Shown here: one piece after another, positions 1-8,355 of the stretch
Numbering within the stretch: the first letter of the stretch is position 1
Layout: each line of letters opens with the position of its first letter
Origin: Halobacillus_B rhizosphaerae
GTDB taxonomy: Bacteria; Bacillota; Bacilli; Bacillales; Halobacillaceae
Reading direction: 5' to 3'
NCBI RefSeq assembly: GCF_046719735.1
Contig: NZ_JAUTWQ010000001.1
Location: 558,001 to 622,000 of the forward strand
DNA length: 64,000 nt
The notes under the pieces: model-generated
Told to the model about the DNA's origin: nothing
Database searches by the model: none
The model's input: only the letters and a program-made list of their open reading frames with translations
Made by a program: the position numbers and the translations under genes

Positions 1-55
1 GTATTCATACGTTCGTAAATAAACATCAATTAAAAGAATAGCTGGAGGTATTATT

Positions 56-1348
56 GTGAAAACAACGATTGCGGAAGTATCAAAGCATGTAGGGGAAGAA
101 GTGACCATTGGGGCTTGGCTGGCTAATAAACGTTCCAGTGGTAAAATTGCTTTTCTTCAATTACGTGATGGAACAGGGTTTATGCAAGGGGTTGTCGTTA
201 AAGCAGACATCGATGAGGAAAAATTTCAGCAGGCGAAAGCACTCACACAGGAATCTTCCCTTTATGTTACTGGAGAAATCGTTAAGGATGAACGTTCTCC
301 ACTGGGATTTGAAATGCAAGTAAGTGATTTTGAACTCATTCACGAAGCTGTAGACTATCCAATCACTCCTAAAAATCATGGAACTGAGTTCTTAATGGAT
401 CATCGCCATCTATGGCTGAGATCAAAACGCCAGCATTCAGTTATGAAAATAAGAAATGAAATCATTCGAGCGACTTACGAATTTTTCAATGAAAAAGGGT
501 ACGTTAAAATTGATCCTCCTATTTTGACAGGGTCTTCAGCAGAAGGGACTACCGAGCTGTTCCATACGAAGTATTTCGAAGAAGATGCTTATTTGTCTCA
601 AAGCGGACAGCTTTATATGGAAGCCGCTGCTATGGCTTTTGGTAAAGTATTCAGCTTTGGTCCTACATTCCGTGCAGAAAAATCTAAAACTCGTCGTCAT
701 TTAATAGAGTTTTGGATGATTGAACCTGAAATGGCATTCCTGAATCATGAGGAAAGCTTGGAAGTACAGGAGCAATATGTTTCCCATATTGCCCAGTCCG
801 TTTTGAAAAATTGTAAAATTGAACTGGATACACTAGAACGGGACACTACACAGCTTGAGAAAATTCAAGCTCCTTTCCCGAGAGTCAGTTATGATGAAGC
901 TATTCAGCTTTTGAAGGACAAGGGGTTTGATGATATTGAATGGGGCGAAGACTTTGGAGCTCCTCATGAAACGGCAATTGCAGAAAGCTATGATAAACCT
1001 GTGTTTATTACTAATTATCCAGCTGATATTAAAGCATTCTATATGAAACCGGATCCTAATCGTCCGGAAGTTGTCCTTTGTGCCGATTTAATTGCTCCAG
1101 AAGGATATGGAGAAATTATTGGTGGTTCTCAGCGGATAGATGATCTAGAGCTTATGAGAGAACGTTATGAGACACACGGATTAACGGGCGATGCTTACCA
1201 ATGGTATTTACAGCTTAGAGAATACGGAAGTGTCCCGCATTCCGGTTTTGGACTAGGATTAGAAAGAACGGTTGCCTGGCTGTCTGGGGTAGAGCACGTA
1301 CGTGAAACTATTCCGTTCCCTCGTCTTCTTAACCGTTTATATCCATAA
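56..1348 (+). CDS. asnS: Asparaginyl-tRNA synthetase
   Basis: Class II aminoacyl-tRNA synthetase that charges tRNA-Asn in the cytoplasm. The 430 residues match the usual family length. An N-terminal OB-fold anticodon-binding domain (about residues 1-100) precedes the class II catalytic core. Motif 2 is seen around FRAEKSKTRRHLIEFWMIEP and motif 3 near the C-terminus as GFGLGLERTVAWL. The start is GTG at 56, with GGAGGT at 44-49. It stands just upstream of dnaD and nth as in B. subtilis, but a hairpin separates it from them. An aspartyl enzyme is less likely given length and motif context. Confidence 0.96.
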   Translation: MKTTIAEVSKHVGEEVTIGAWLANKRSSGKIAFLQLRDGTGFMQGVVVKADIDEEKFQQAKALTQESSLYVTGEIVKDERSPLGFEMQVSDFELIHEAVDYPITPKNHGTEFLMDHRHLWLRSKRQHSVMKIRNEIIRATYEFFNEKGYVKIDPPILTGSSAEGTTELFHTKYFEEDAYLSQSGQLYMEAAAMAFGKVFSFGPTFRAEKSKTRRHLIEFWMIEPEMAFLNHEESLEVQEQYVSHIAQSVLKNCKIELDTLERDTTQLEKIQAPFPRVSYDEAIQLLKDKGFDDIEWGEDFGAPHETAIAESYDKPVFITNYPADIKAFYMKPDPNRPEVVLCADLIAPEGYGEIIGGSQRIDDLELMRERYETHGLTGDAYQWYLQLREYGSVPHSGFGLGLERTVAWLSGVEHVRETIPFPRLLNRLYP

Positions 1349-1361
1349 GAGGCTAGACTAT

Positions 1362-1400
1362 TAACACCGCTCGTTCTGCTGGAACGATGCCGGTGTTTTT
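1362..1400 (+). terminator. Intrinsic terminator after asnS
   Basis: An inverted repeat pairs AACACCG and TCGTTC on the left with GAACGA and CGGTGTT on the right, followed by a short T run. It lies 13 bases after the asnS stop. Confidence 0.75.
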
Positions 1401-1451
1401 AGGTTCAACGTGCGAATACAGCAAGATGTTCATAAGTGAGGTGAAGCACAA

Positions 1452-2144
1452 ATGGCAAAGTATCAAAGCTTTCAAAGTATTTTATCTGATCAAATAACAT
1501 TTCCTAAGCAGCTTCTTACGAATTATCTTAGACTCGGTATAGAGGAGAAAGAGCTAGTGGTTACGATGCAGATCTATCGGTTTTACCTGGAAGGAAACGC
1601 TTTTCCGACTCCAGAGGAACTTTCCCAGTATTTATCATTCTCAAGTCAGGAGTGCTCTAAATCTTTAAGAAGTTTAATGCAGAAGCAATTGTTAAAGATA
1701 GAGGAGCATAAGGAGGAGGGGGTTCTTAAGGAATGTTATTCTTTAGAGCCTCTCTGGGAAAAACTATTCACCTATACTCCTGTCATTCAACCAGAAGGAC
1801 AAGAATTTAATGAGAATATCTTTCCACTGTTTGAACAGGAATTCGGGCGCCCGCTCTCTCCTTTTGAAATAGAGAATATTAATATTTGGCTAGATGAAGA
1901 AAATCAATCCCCGGCATTAATTAAAGCAGCGTTAAGAGAAGCCGTTCTGATGGGGAAACTTAATTTTAAATACATTGATCGAATTCTAAGAGAGTGGAAG
2001 CGTAAAGGAATTCACACCGTGGATCAGGCAAGACAGCACGGGAAACAATTCCGCCAGGGCAAGGGCAATCGGGCACCCCAGGAAGAATCCTCGCAGAAAA
2101 GAGATCTTTCGCTTTATTATAACTGGCTGGAGGAGGACTCTTAG
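1452..2144 (+). CDS. dnaD: DnaD replication initiation / primosome protein
   Basis: DnaD remodels oriC DNA and helps load the replicative helicase with DnaB and DnaI in Firmicutes. The 230-residue product has the two expected parts: an N-terminal winged-helix domain (about 1-95) and a C-terminal DnaD/DnaB2 domain around residues 125-195 containing the INIWLDEENQSPALIKAAL helical segment. The tail is basic and Gln-rich. The start is ATG at 1452 with a GTGAGGTG ribosome site at 1438-1445. nth follows 17 bases downstream, so the two are probably co-transcribed as in B. subtilis. Confidence 0.93.
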   Translation: MAKYQSFQSILSDQITFPKQLLTNYLRLGIEEKELVVTMQIYRFYLEGNAFPTPEELSQYLSFSSQECSKSLRSLMQKQLLKIEEHKEEGVLKECYSLEPLWEKLFTYTPVIQPEGQEFNENIFPLFEQEFGRPLSPFEIENINIWLDEENQSPALIKAALREAVLMGKLNFKYIDRILREWKRKGIHTVDQARQHGKQFRQGKGNRAPQEESSQKRDLSLYYNWLEEDS

Positions 2145-2161
2145 AAGAGAGGGGGAAAGCT

Positions 2162-2824
2162 ATGTTGAATAATAAACAAATACGTTACTGTCTGGATGCA
2201 TTTGAGGAAATGTTTCCTGATGCAGAATGCGAACTTACCCATTCTAATCCCTTTGAGCTTCTAGTGGCTGTGGTGTTATCGGCCCAGGCAACGGATGTCC
2301 TGGTTAATAAAGTAACCCCTCAGTTGTTTGAGAAATATAAACGGCCGGAGGATTATACTGCAGTTTCAACCGCAGAACTGGAACAAGACATCAAATCAAT
2401 TGGATTATATCGAAGTAAAGCTAAAAATATTAAAAAACTTTCAGCGACTCTTTTAGAGAAATTTAATGGTGTAGTGCCTGAGACCAAGAAGGAACTTGAA
2501 AGTCTGGCAGGGGTTGGGCGCAAGACTGCAAATGTAGTGGCTTCCGTAGCATTTGGAGTTCCAGCCATAGCAGTTGATACGCACGTAGAGAGAGTTTCAA
2601 AACGACTTGGAATCTGCAGATGGAAAGATTCAGTACTTGAAGTAGAACGGACCTTGATGAAGAAAATTCCTGAAGAAGAGTGGAGTGTATCTCATCATCG
2701 GATGATTTTTTTCGGGCGTTATCATTGTAAATCACAACGTCCTCAATGTCCCGAGTGTCCGTTGTTGTCTTTATGCAGAGAAGGCAAAAAGAGAATGAAA
2801 AAGGCAGAGGTGCAAAGTAAATAA
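2162..2824 (+). CDS. nth: Endonuclease III (DNA glycosylase / AP lyase)
   Basis: Base excision repair enzyme that removes oxidised pyrimidines and cuts at the abasic site. The 220-residue protein has the helix-hairpin-helix (LAGVGRKTANVVASVAFG), the catalytic Lys within that motif (GRKTA), the catalytic Asp in VDTHVERVS, and a C-terminal [4Fe-4S] loop with the canonical spacing C-x6-C-x2-C-x5-C. GAGGGGGAAAGC precedes the ATG. It follows dnaD closely. In B. subtilis ypoC lies between nth and ponA; here no such gene is visible. Confidence 0.96.
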   Translation: MLNNKQIRYCLDAFEEMFPDAECELTHSNPFELLVAVVLSAQATDVLVNKVTPQLFEKYKRPEDYTAVSTAELEQDIKSIGLYRSKAKNIKKLSATLLEKFNGVVPETKKELESLAGVGRKTANVVASVAFGVPAIAVDTHVERVSKRLGICRWKDSVLEVERTLMKKIPEEEWSVSHHRMIFFGRYHCKSQRPQCPECPLLSLCREGKKRMKKAEVQSK

Positions 2825-2849
2825 TAGCGAAATCGTCATGATACTAAGT

Positions 2850-2890
2850 AAAAGAGCCGCAAAAGGGATTTCCCTTTTGCGGCTCTTTTT
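2850..2890. terminator. Bidirectional terminator between nth and ponA
   Basis: A perfect long hairpin, AAAGAGCCGCAAAAGGGA paired with TCCCTTTTGCGGCTCTTT, is flanked by A-rich sequence on the left and T-rich on the right. It sits between the convergent ends of nth (+) and ponA (-). Confidence 0.9.
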
Positions 2891-2922
2891 ATAAATCCTG
2901 AAACCAATCCGTATTAATTAAA

Positions 2923-5610
2923 TTAAGCGGCCTTGTCTTTATTCTTTTCCTGAGTATCTTGAGTACCAGTGGATCCATCGTTACTGGCCGGCTTTTTATC
3001 TGAACTGCTGCCATTGTCAGTTCCAGAGTCCGTGCCCGAGCCATCGGTTGAACTTCCATCATCTGGAGGAGGGCTATTTTCATTTGTATTGCCCTGATCA
3101 CTGCTGGACCCGTTATCAGAATTGTCGGATTGATCACCGTTAGTGGAGTCATCATTAGATGGATTATCATTTTGATTACCACCATCGTTATTACCTGACT
3201 GATCTCCATCACTATTTTCATTTCCATTATCACCAGGCTGATCATTGTTATCACCGTCAGGATTGTTATCCTTATCTGGTTTCTCATCAGCAGCAGCTGG
3301 TGTCTCTACTGCAGTTGAGGAAGGATCACTGCTTTGAGCTGAATCGTCATCACTTACAGCTGTAACCGTGAATTCGTACTTAGATCCCGGTTCCACACTG
3401 GAAACGTCTAAACTCTTATCCTTGGTTGTAGTTAAATCTCTGGATTCTTTTCCATCTACTGAAACGGAAACCTTAAAGGAAACTTTACTGGTATCTCCAT
3501 AGTCCCATTTCACATTGATGGATTTAGATTCTTCACTATAACTTGCGGATAAGGATTGTACAGGATCGAGTTTCTGAAATTGTTCGGAAACTTTACTAGG
3601 CATATTATCCACATGGAACAACTCGGTTACGATTTGGCTGTCCGGCGTATATTTGCTAGGTAATTTAGCAGGCTGTGAGCCTTTTTCTACTCCTACCCAT
3701 TTCACGGTATCTGGTTTAGAAAAGTCCTTCGTTTCTTTCCCAGAAGAAATTTGGCTCATAATTGACTTAAACAAGAACTGAGGGATATGCTGCGATTCAG
3801 TTGACAAGTTTGTCGTGTTATTTTCCGGATAACCGGTCCAAATGGAAACGGAATAATTAGTTGTGTAGCCATCAAACCAGGAATCTGGTGTAATATCTTT
3901 CCCGCTGTTTGTCGTCCCTGTTTTTCCTGCTACAGGGAGACCGGAGATGTTAGCTCTTGTACCCGTACCCTCTGACATAACAGTCTTGAGCATGGAAGTA
4001 ATCATGTATGCCGTATAGCTGTTCATTGCCGAATGAGGTTTTGGCTTGAAATTCGTAGTTTCTCCGTTAGTTTCCACTTTACGCACGGTATAAGGCTTAT
4101 TATATACCCCTTCATTGCCAAAGGCAGCGTATGCAGCTGACATTTGCATTGGAGTTACGCTCGTAGAGGAACCGCCAATAGCGTCAGACAGCATTATTTT
4201 ATCATTGGAAAATTTAATTCCTAATCCTTCAGCAAATTTCTGAGCTTTATCTAAGCCGTTTTCATTCAACGTTTTGATCGCTGGTATATTAAGCGAACGG
4301 CTTAATGCGTATCTTGCACTGACCCAGCCGTAATATTGACCGTTGTAGTTTTCCGGCTGGTAGCCGCTGATGTCGATAGGTTCGTCTTTGATTTGGTGAT
4401 ACGTAGACCATTTTTCATTTTGTATGGCAGGACCGTAAGCTGTCAGTGGCTTAAATGTAGAGCCTGGCTGTCTGCCTTTTAAGTCTGTAGCTAAATTATA
4501 ATCCCCTTTTTTATAATTTCTGCGACCTCCAATAGCACGAACAGCACCTGTCTGCGTATCAGTAACAGCGATGGCAGATTGTAACTTATCGTCAGGCCAG
4601 GCAACTGTACTATTACTGCTTAAAGCTTGTTGAACCGTTTCCTGAGCTTTAGGGTCAAGGGTGGTATAGATTTTCAAACCGTCTTTATAGATATCTGCAC
4701 CATCCATTTTTTCTTTTACTTCTTTTTCTACTTCATCTATAAACGCTTGATAAGGATTGTCTTTTTCTTTTTTCTGTTTTACGAGCATATCCTTAATTTT
4801 AGTTTTTTGTGCTTTATCTGCTTCTTCTTGAGTAATTTTATTATGCTGTACCATCAGGCTTAATACGGTATTCATACGATCTTTAGCTAAGTCAGGGTGC
4901 TGGAACGGATCATAGCCGGACGGACGCTGGGGAAGGCCGGCAAGCAGGGCAGCCTGTGGGAGCGTCAGTTTGCTTAAGTCTTCAACACCGAAGTAGGTCT
5001 TTGCTGCTTCAGCTACTCCGTAAGCACTTGAGCCGTAATAGATTTTATTTAAATACATTTCCAAAATACGTTCTTTTGAATAATCTTTGTCCAATTTAAT
5101 GGCCAGGTACTGCTCCTGAACTTTTCTTTTTAACGTTTTCTTATCTGTTAGAAACGTTTTCTTGACTACTTGCTGAGTTATCGTACTGGCACCTTCTGCT
5201 CCAAAACCGCCGGTAACGTTAGCCCAGATAGCTGCTAAAATTCTCCTGAAGTCAATCCCAATATGACTGAAGAATCGAGAATCCTCGGTAGCCGTAACGG
5301 CATCAACGAGAACAGGAGGCAGGTCGTCATAAGAAACTTTTGTTCTCCTTTCTGCTCCTGCAAGGTCAGTAATCAGCTTGTCATTCATGTCATAAACCTT
5401 GGAAGAATAAGGAGTAGATAATTGCGATTCATCGAGCTTTGGAGCGGTTGAAATATAGTAAGTGAATAGTCCTCCAATTGCGATCACGAGTACTAGGGCG
5501 ATCGTAAGCAGAGTCATAAATATTTTCTTGAATTTTGGTTTTTTCGTTCCTTTTTTAGAACTTTTCATTTGTTTTCTTCTCGCTGTACGAGACTGGCTAT
5601 CATTTGCCAT
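2923..5610 (-). CDS. ponA: Class A penicillin-binding protein 1 (PonA)
   Basis: Bifunctional peptidoglycan glycosyltransferase/transpeptidase anchored in the membrane. The 895 residues hold a basic cytoplasmic tail (1-30), one membrane segment (about 31-53), a GT51 domain with catalytic Glu109 in TATEDSRFF, and a transpeptidase with GSTFK (Ser384), SLN and KTGTT. A fibronectin III-like domain follows (about 685-770). The last ~125 residues are a disordered Asp/Asn/Gly/Ser-rich tail. It is the second gene of recU-ponA, 16 bases after recU, as in B. subtilis. The start is ATG with GGAGGAAATGTAA upstream on the minus strand. The strongly acidic tail may be a salt adaptation (inference). Confidence 0.95.
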   Translation of the reverse strand: MANDSQSRTARRKQMKSSKKGTKKPKFKKIFMTLLTIALVLVIAIGGLFTYYISTAPKLDESQLSTPYSSKVYDMNDKLITDLAGAERRTKVSYDDLPPVLVDAVTATEDSRFFSHIGIDFRRILAAIWANVTGGFGAEGASTITQQVVKKTFLTDKKTLKRKVQEQYLAIKLDKDYSKERILEMYLNKIYYGSSAYGVAEAAKTYFGVEDLSKLTLPQAALLAGLPQRPSGYDPFQHPDLAKDRMNTVLSLMVQHNKITQEEADKAQKTKIKDMLVKQKKEKDNPYQAFIDEVEKEVKEKMDGADIYKDGLKIYTTLDPKAQETVQQALSSNSTVAWPDDKLQSAIAVTDTQTGAVRAIGGRRNYKKGDYNLATDLKGRQPGSTFKPLTAYGPAIQNEKWSTYHQIKDEPIDISGYQPENYNGQYYGWVSARYALSRSLNIPAIKTLNENGLDKAQKFAEGLGIKFSNDKIMLSDAIGGSSTSVTPMQMSAAYAAFGNEGVYNKPYTVRKVETNGETTNFKPKPHSAMNSYTAYMITSMLKTVMSEGTGTRANISGLPVAGKTGTTNSGKDITPDSWFDGYTTNYSVSIWTGYPENNTTNLSTESQHIPQFLFKSIMSQISSGKETKDFSKPDTVKWVGVEKGSQPAKLPSKYTPDSQIVTELFHVDNMPSKVSEQFQKLDPVQSLSASYSEESKSINVKWDYGDTSKVSFKVSVSVDGKESRDLTTTKDKSLDVSSVEPGSKYEFTVTAVSDDDSAQSSDPSSTAVETPAAADEKPDKDNNPDGDNNDQPGDNGNENSDGDQSGNNDGGNQNDNPSNDDSTNGDQSDNSDNGSSSDQGNTNENSPPPDDGSSTDGSGTDSGTDNGSSSDKKPASNDGSTGTQDTQEKNKDKAA

Positions 5611-5626
5611 TTACATTTCCTCCAAT

Positions 5627-6223
5627 TCAGAAATAGAGCTTGTCCAAGACACTGGCATAATCAACTCGTGCTTGATAGTGGAAAGGTATTAAGTGACCTT
5701 CTTCACGTACATAAGCGTAGGGGATTGATTTTCGGCCGCCTTGATCCTGGGCATCCCAGAAAGAAAAAAGTTTCAGCCCCGGAAGATAATACACTTCTTC
5801 AAGCGGCGAAAATTTAATGATAATAAAGCACACTCCACCGTGACGATGAATGGCTTTCATATGATCAATCTGGTGTTGATGGACATTGCTTAAAGGAAAG
5901 GAAGTTTTACTAGTCGTTTCTTTCGCTTCAAAATCAATGGCCAGCCCTCGAAAAACTCCATTAAAGTCGGTCGTAGATGCCTGTTTAAAATAAGCTTCTT
6001 TAATTACTGCTGCACTCCTCCTGGGATAATCAACATTTACGATTTGCACGGGAGTGGGCTTTTTGTGGACGACAGCTATATCAGCCGTTAAATAATATTC
6101 ATTGGTTACGTTAATATCTTCTTCAAGCGACATGCCCCTGTTGCTGAAATTTGGCGATGCTTTCTTTTTAGCATGGACCTGCCCGCGGGCTGCCCGCTTC
6201 CCATTGGGGTAATTCACTTTCAT
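5627..6223 (-). CDS. recU: Holliday junction resolvase RecU
   Basis: Structure-specific endonuclease that cleaves Holliday junctions in recombination and chromosome segregation. At 198 residues it has the family length. The catalytic acidic cluster is visible in GMSLEEDI near the N-terminus, in the FRGLAIDFEAKET segment (Asp and E-x-K), and in the SFPLSNVHQHQIDHM helix. Start ATG at 6223 is preceded by GGGAGGA on the minus strand. It heads the recU-ponA operon, an arrangement conserved in Bacillaceae. Confidence 0.95.
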   Translation of the reverse strand: MKVNYPNGKRAARGQVHAKKKASPNFSNRGMSLEEDINVTNEYYLTADIAVVHKKPTPVQIVNVDYPRRSAAVIKEAYFKQASTTDFNGVFRGLAIDFEAKETTSKTSFPLSNVHQHQIDHMKAIHRHGGVCFIIIKFSPLEEVYYLPGLKLFSFWDAQDQGGRKSIPYAYVREEGHLIPFHYQARVDYASVLDKLYF

Positions 6224-6424
6224 TCCTCCCTATTGCCATGAGAGTATCATATCAAAAAAAGCTCTCCAAGGATAATATATCATCCCTTTTATTAACGTAA
6301 ATCAGGGTGCGAAAGTTTCAATTAATTATAGTATGTTTACCAATGAACAACAATATTTAATTCTATGTTGGATACCAGTACTACCTAATTTATTCGTACC
6401 TAACAGAGATTTATGGGGGTCATT

Positions 6425-6467
6425 AAAAAAACCTGAAGCAAAGTCTAAATCTTCGCTTCAGGTTTCA
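6425..6467 (-). terminator. Terminator downstream of sspM-like gene
   Basis: The inverted repeat AACCTGAAGC...GCTTCAGGTT reads into a run of T on the minus strand (seen as A run at 6425-6431 on the plus strand). It lies a few bases past the stop of the small minus-strand gene at 6473. Confidence 0.8.
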
Positions 6468-6472
6468 TTTAA

Positions 6473-6565
6473 TTAAGTGGCAGGACGGTCTTCACCAGCT
6501 AATTTAGGATTATCGGTTTTTGCTGGGGCTGGTTTTTTTGTTTTCGGTTGTTTCTTTTTAGGCAT
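6473..6565 (-). CDS. sspM: SspM-like small acid-soluble spore protein
   Basis: A 30-codon gene with a strong ribosome site (AAAGGAG, 8 bases before ATG on the minus strand) and a terminator just after its stop. The product starts MPKKKQPKTKKPAPAK and ends KLAGEDRPAT. It is Lys/Pro/Ala-rich, like B. subtilis SspM, which as I recall ends in a similar KLGGPNRPST. In B. subtilis sspM also lies near recU and the ypp genes, which supports the call. It probably belongs to the minor forespore proteins. Similarity is short, so the name is likely rather than certain. Confidence 0.72.
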   Translation of the reverse strand: MPKKKQPKTKKPAPAKTDNPKLAGEDRPAT

Positions 6566-6652
6566 TATTTATTCTCCTTTTGTCGAAGTGGAATTTTTTT
6601 GACTTGTTTTGTTACTTTGCTTCTAGTCTTGTCAAGCTTGAAGGAGATATAC

Positions 6653-6676
6653 ATGAAACAACGAAAGAATAATTAA
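6653..6676 (+). other. Seven-codon ORF with strong ribosome site
   Basis: ATG at 6653 follows AAGGAGATATAC (6641-6652) at ideal distance and opens a seven-residue reading frame, MKQRKNN, ending at TAA. It precedes the coiled-coil protein gene at 6699 by 22 bases. It could be a leader peptide, a decayed gene start or chance. Confidence 0.25.
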
Positions 6677-6698
6677 CAACCTTGAGGAGGGGATCTTG

Positions 6699-6965
6699 AT
6701 GTTGAAAAATCGAGTCGTCAAGCCCGAAGAATTTGAAGAACAGTTATTCCATTTGAAGGAGAAATTTCAATTATTAGAACGAAGACTTTCATTGAAAGCA
6801 GATGAGATTGTCTTTACTATGGCCGTTTCCCACCGGAAGGAAATTGATGAATTAAAGGATGAGGTCTTTTATCTGCGTGATGAATTGAAAAAAGTGAAGA
6901 AGGATCAGCAGGAAGAATATTTGAAAAAAGCTGCTTTTCAAGCTAAACGAAGAAGTTTAGTTTAA
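6699..6965 (+). CDS. Small coiled-coil protein of unknown function
   Basis: I do not recognise this 88-residue protein. It is highly charged and should be almost wholly helical: Glu/Lys-rich heptads run through about residues 8-75, with hydrophobic positions in the FHLKEKFQLLERRL and EVFYLRDELKKVKK stretches. There is no signal peptide, membrane segment or cysteine. GAGGAGGGG at 6684-6692 favours ATG 6699 over the in-frame TTG at 6696. It precedes yppE by 53 bases, in a position where B. subtilis carries other small ypp genes. A structural or cytoskeleton-associated role is possible but unproven. Confidence 0.7.
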   Translation: MLKNRVVKPEEFEEQLFHLKEKFQLLERRLSLKADEIVFTMAVSHRKEIDELKDEVFYLRDELKKVKKDQQEEYLKKAAFQAKRRSLV

Positions 6966-7018
6966 ATTTTGCTCCGAATAATTCTTCCGTGATAAGGTTA
7001 GGTAAAAAGGTGTGAGTA

Positions 7019-7384
7019 ATGATGACTTTGAAGAACGAAACGGTAGCAGTCAAGCAAATGATTGATCGTCTGCACGAATTATATTTGACTACAGATGGAC
7101 CAGTAGATAAGAAGGATCTTGGTTTTTTTGAAAAAGTTAAAAAGGAAACAGCACCCCTATTTGAATTAAATAATGGATGGATGGAGCAAGCAGAAATATT
7201 TGTAAAGAATCGGGGAACGCGTGTACATCCCAATCAAGTGAAATCCACTCATGAAAATATAGAAATGCTTATTCTTCATAGTTATTATTTGGATATACAA
7301 AGGAAAAGATATAAAGAATTATTTCAATCCTCTCATTATGTGCTGGATATGATAATCGACGATTTAAATCGGGCTGATGATTAA
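7019..7384 (+). CDS. yppE: YppE family protein (DUF1798)
   Basis: A 121-residue, all-helical cytoplasmic protein of unknown function found in Bacillaceae. The core features of the family are recognisable: the N-terminal helix with LYLTTDGPVDKKDLGFFEKV and the mid segment WMEQAEIFVKNRGTRVHPNQV, followed by long helices around HENIEMLILHSYY. In B. subtilis yppE lies in the same ypp region downstream of recU and sspM, which agrees with its place here. The start is either ATG 7019 or ATG 7022, after a weak AAGGTGTGAG site. Confidence 0.85.
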   Translation: MMTLKNETVAVKQMIDRLHELYLTTDGPVDKKDLGFFEKVKKETAPLFELNNGWMEQAEIFVKNRGTRVHPNQVKSTHENIEMLILHSYYLDIQRKRYKELFQSSHYVLDMIIDDLNRADD

Positions 7385-7429
7385 GTAATCAGCCCCTTCT
7401 TCGTGGGCACTGAATTCATTATAAAGCGC

Positions 7430-7464
7430 TTTACAAAAAAAGATAATTCTTTTATAATTATCTT
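7430..7464 (+). promoter_or_regulatory. Sigma-A promoter of cdd with overlapping palindrome
   Basis: TTTACA (7430-7435) and TATAAT (7453-7458) are 17 bases apart, a near-consensus sigma-A promoter. A perfect 9-bp inverted repeat, AAGATAATT (7440-7448) and AATTATCTT (7456-7464), covers the spacer and -10 element and could bind a repressor. Confidence 0.75.
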
Positions 7465-7487
7465 CCCAATCTAAGGGAGGTTAAGGA

Positions 7488-7895
7488 ATGAATATAGATC
7501 AGTTAATCCAGCAAGCCAAAGACATTAGAAAACGAGCTTATACCCCTTATTCAAAGTTCCCCGTAGGTGCAGCCCTTCTCACAGAAGACGGTACATTATA
7601 TACGGGTTGTAATATTGAGAATGCGGCCTATCCTGTTACGTGCTGTGCTGAACGTGTAGCAATTTTTAAAGCCATTTCTGATGGTCATACTCAGTTTAAA
7701 GTACTTGCAGTAGCTGCCGATACTAAACGGCCGGTTCCTCCTTGTGGATCATGCAGACAGGTTATGAGTGAATTTTTCGAACCGGAAATGATGATTCATA
7801 CTGCCAATTTAGAAGGGGAAACGAAGAGTTTAACAATGGAGGAGCTTCTACCATTTTCATTCACTTCTTCTGATCTTCCTGAGGAAGAGCTCTGA
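7488..7895 (+). CDS. cdd: Cytidine deaminase
   Basis: Zinc enzyme of pyrimidine salvage that converts cytidine and deoxycytidine to the uridine forms. The 135-residue protein is the small homotetrameric type with three zinc cysteines: Cys53 in TCCAERVA (with catalytic Glu55) and Cys86 and Cys89 in PPCGSCRQ. The substrate-binding CNIENAAYP motif is at 41-49. The start ATG follows AAGGGAGG. Here it stands alone between its own promoter and a strong terminator. In B. subtilis cdd is next to era, so the location differs. Confidence 0.96.
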   Translation: MNIDQLIQQAKDIRKRAYTPYSKFPVGAALLTEDGTLYTGCNIENAAYPVTCCAERVAIFKAISDGHTQFKVLAVAADTKRPVPPCGSCRQVMSEFFEPEMMIHTANLEGETKSLTMEELLPFSFTSSDLPEEEL

Positions 7896-7946
7896 TTTCT
7901 ACATAGGACTCATTCTTAAGAAGTGCTGAGAAAGAACTTCATACAA

Positions 7947-7984
7947 AAGAAGACCCGAACCAATATTTTGGTTCGGGTCTTCTT
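7947..7984 (+). terminator. Terminator after cdd (CCCGAACC type)
   Basis: A perfect 15-bp stem, AAGAAGACCCGAACC with GGTTCGGGTCTTCTT, encloses an 8-base loop. It shares the CCCGAACC/GGTTCGGG core with several other terminators in the window. Confidence 0.85.
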
Positions 7985-8355
7985 AATCTCTGGAAACTCA
8001 CACTCAATCGCTGCATTGTTATAATTGGACTTGAACAGACGGCGCTTTATTTACCTGAGTTTATCCTATTTCTCATGGCAAACGACGGGGCGGGAAAGTT
8101 CAAAAGGTGACTAAACCAATGGAATACACTAATCGTCTCTCTCTTTATACTCATCTAATCTAAATAGAGAATTTGACTGAAACTAACTTACTAATTTCAA
8201 TTTTCTATAAAAATGCTACAGAGACTCCTTTAGGTTTGTTCTTGCACTCCTTTGCCTTAGTGGGAATTTACCTCGATTGATGATATCGCCTAGTACATCC
8301 ACTATTGTCCTAACATAGGCTGATAAGGAATAAAAAAAAGGAGTGGAAGTTTCTT
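7985..8355 (+). other. Intergenic region before the coat protein gene
   Basis: About 370 bases of A+T-rich sequence in which I see no convincing gene. Near its end, around 8312-8325, CATAGGCTGATA loosely resembles a sigma-K -10 element, which would suit a mother-cell coat gene, but the match is imperfect. Confidence 0.5.

Noticed and set aside
2889..3365. Open frames over the ponA tail on both strands
   Set aside because: They are shadows of the Asp/Asn/Ser codon-biased tail and have no start signals.
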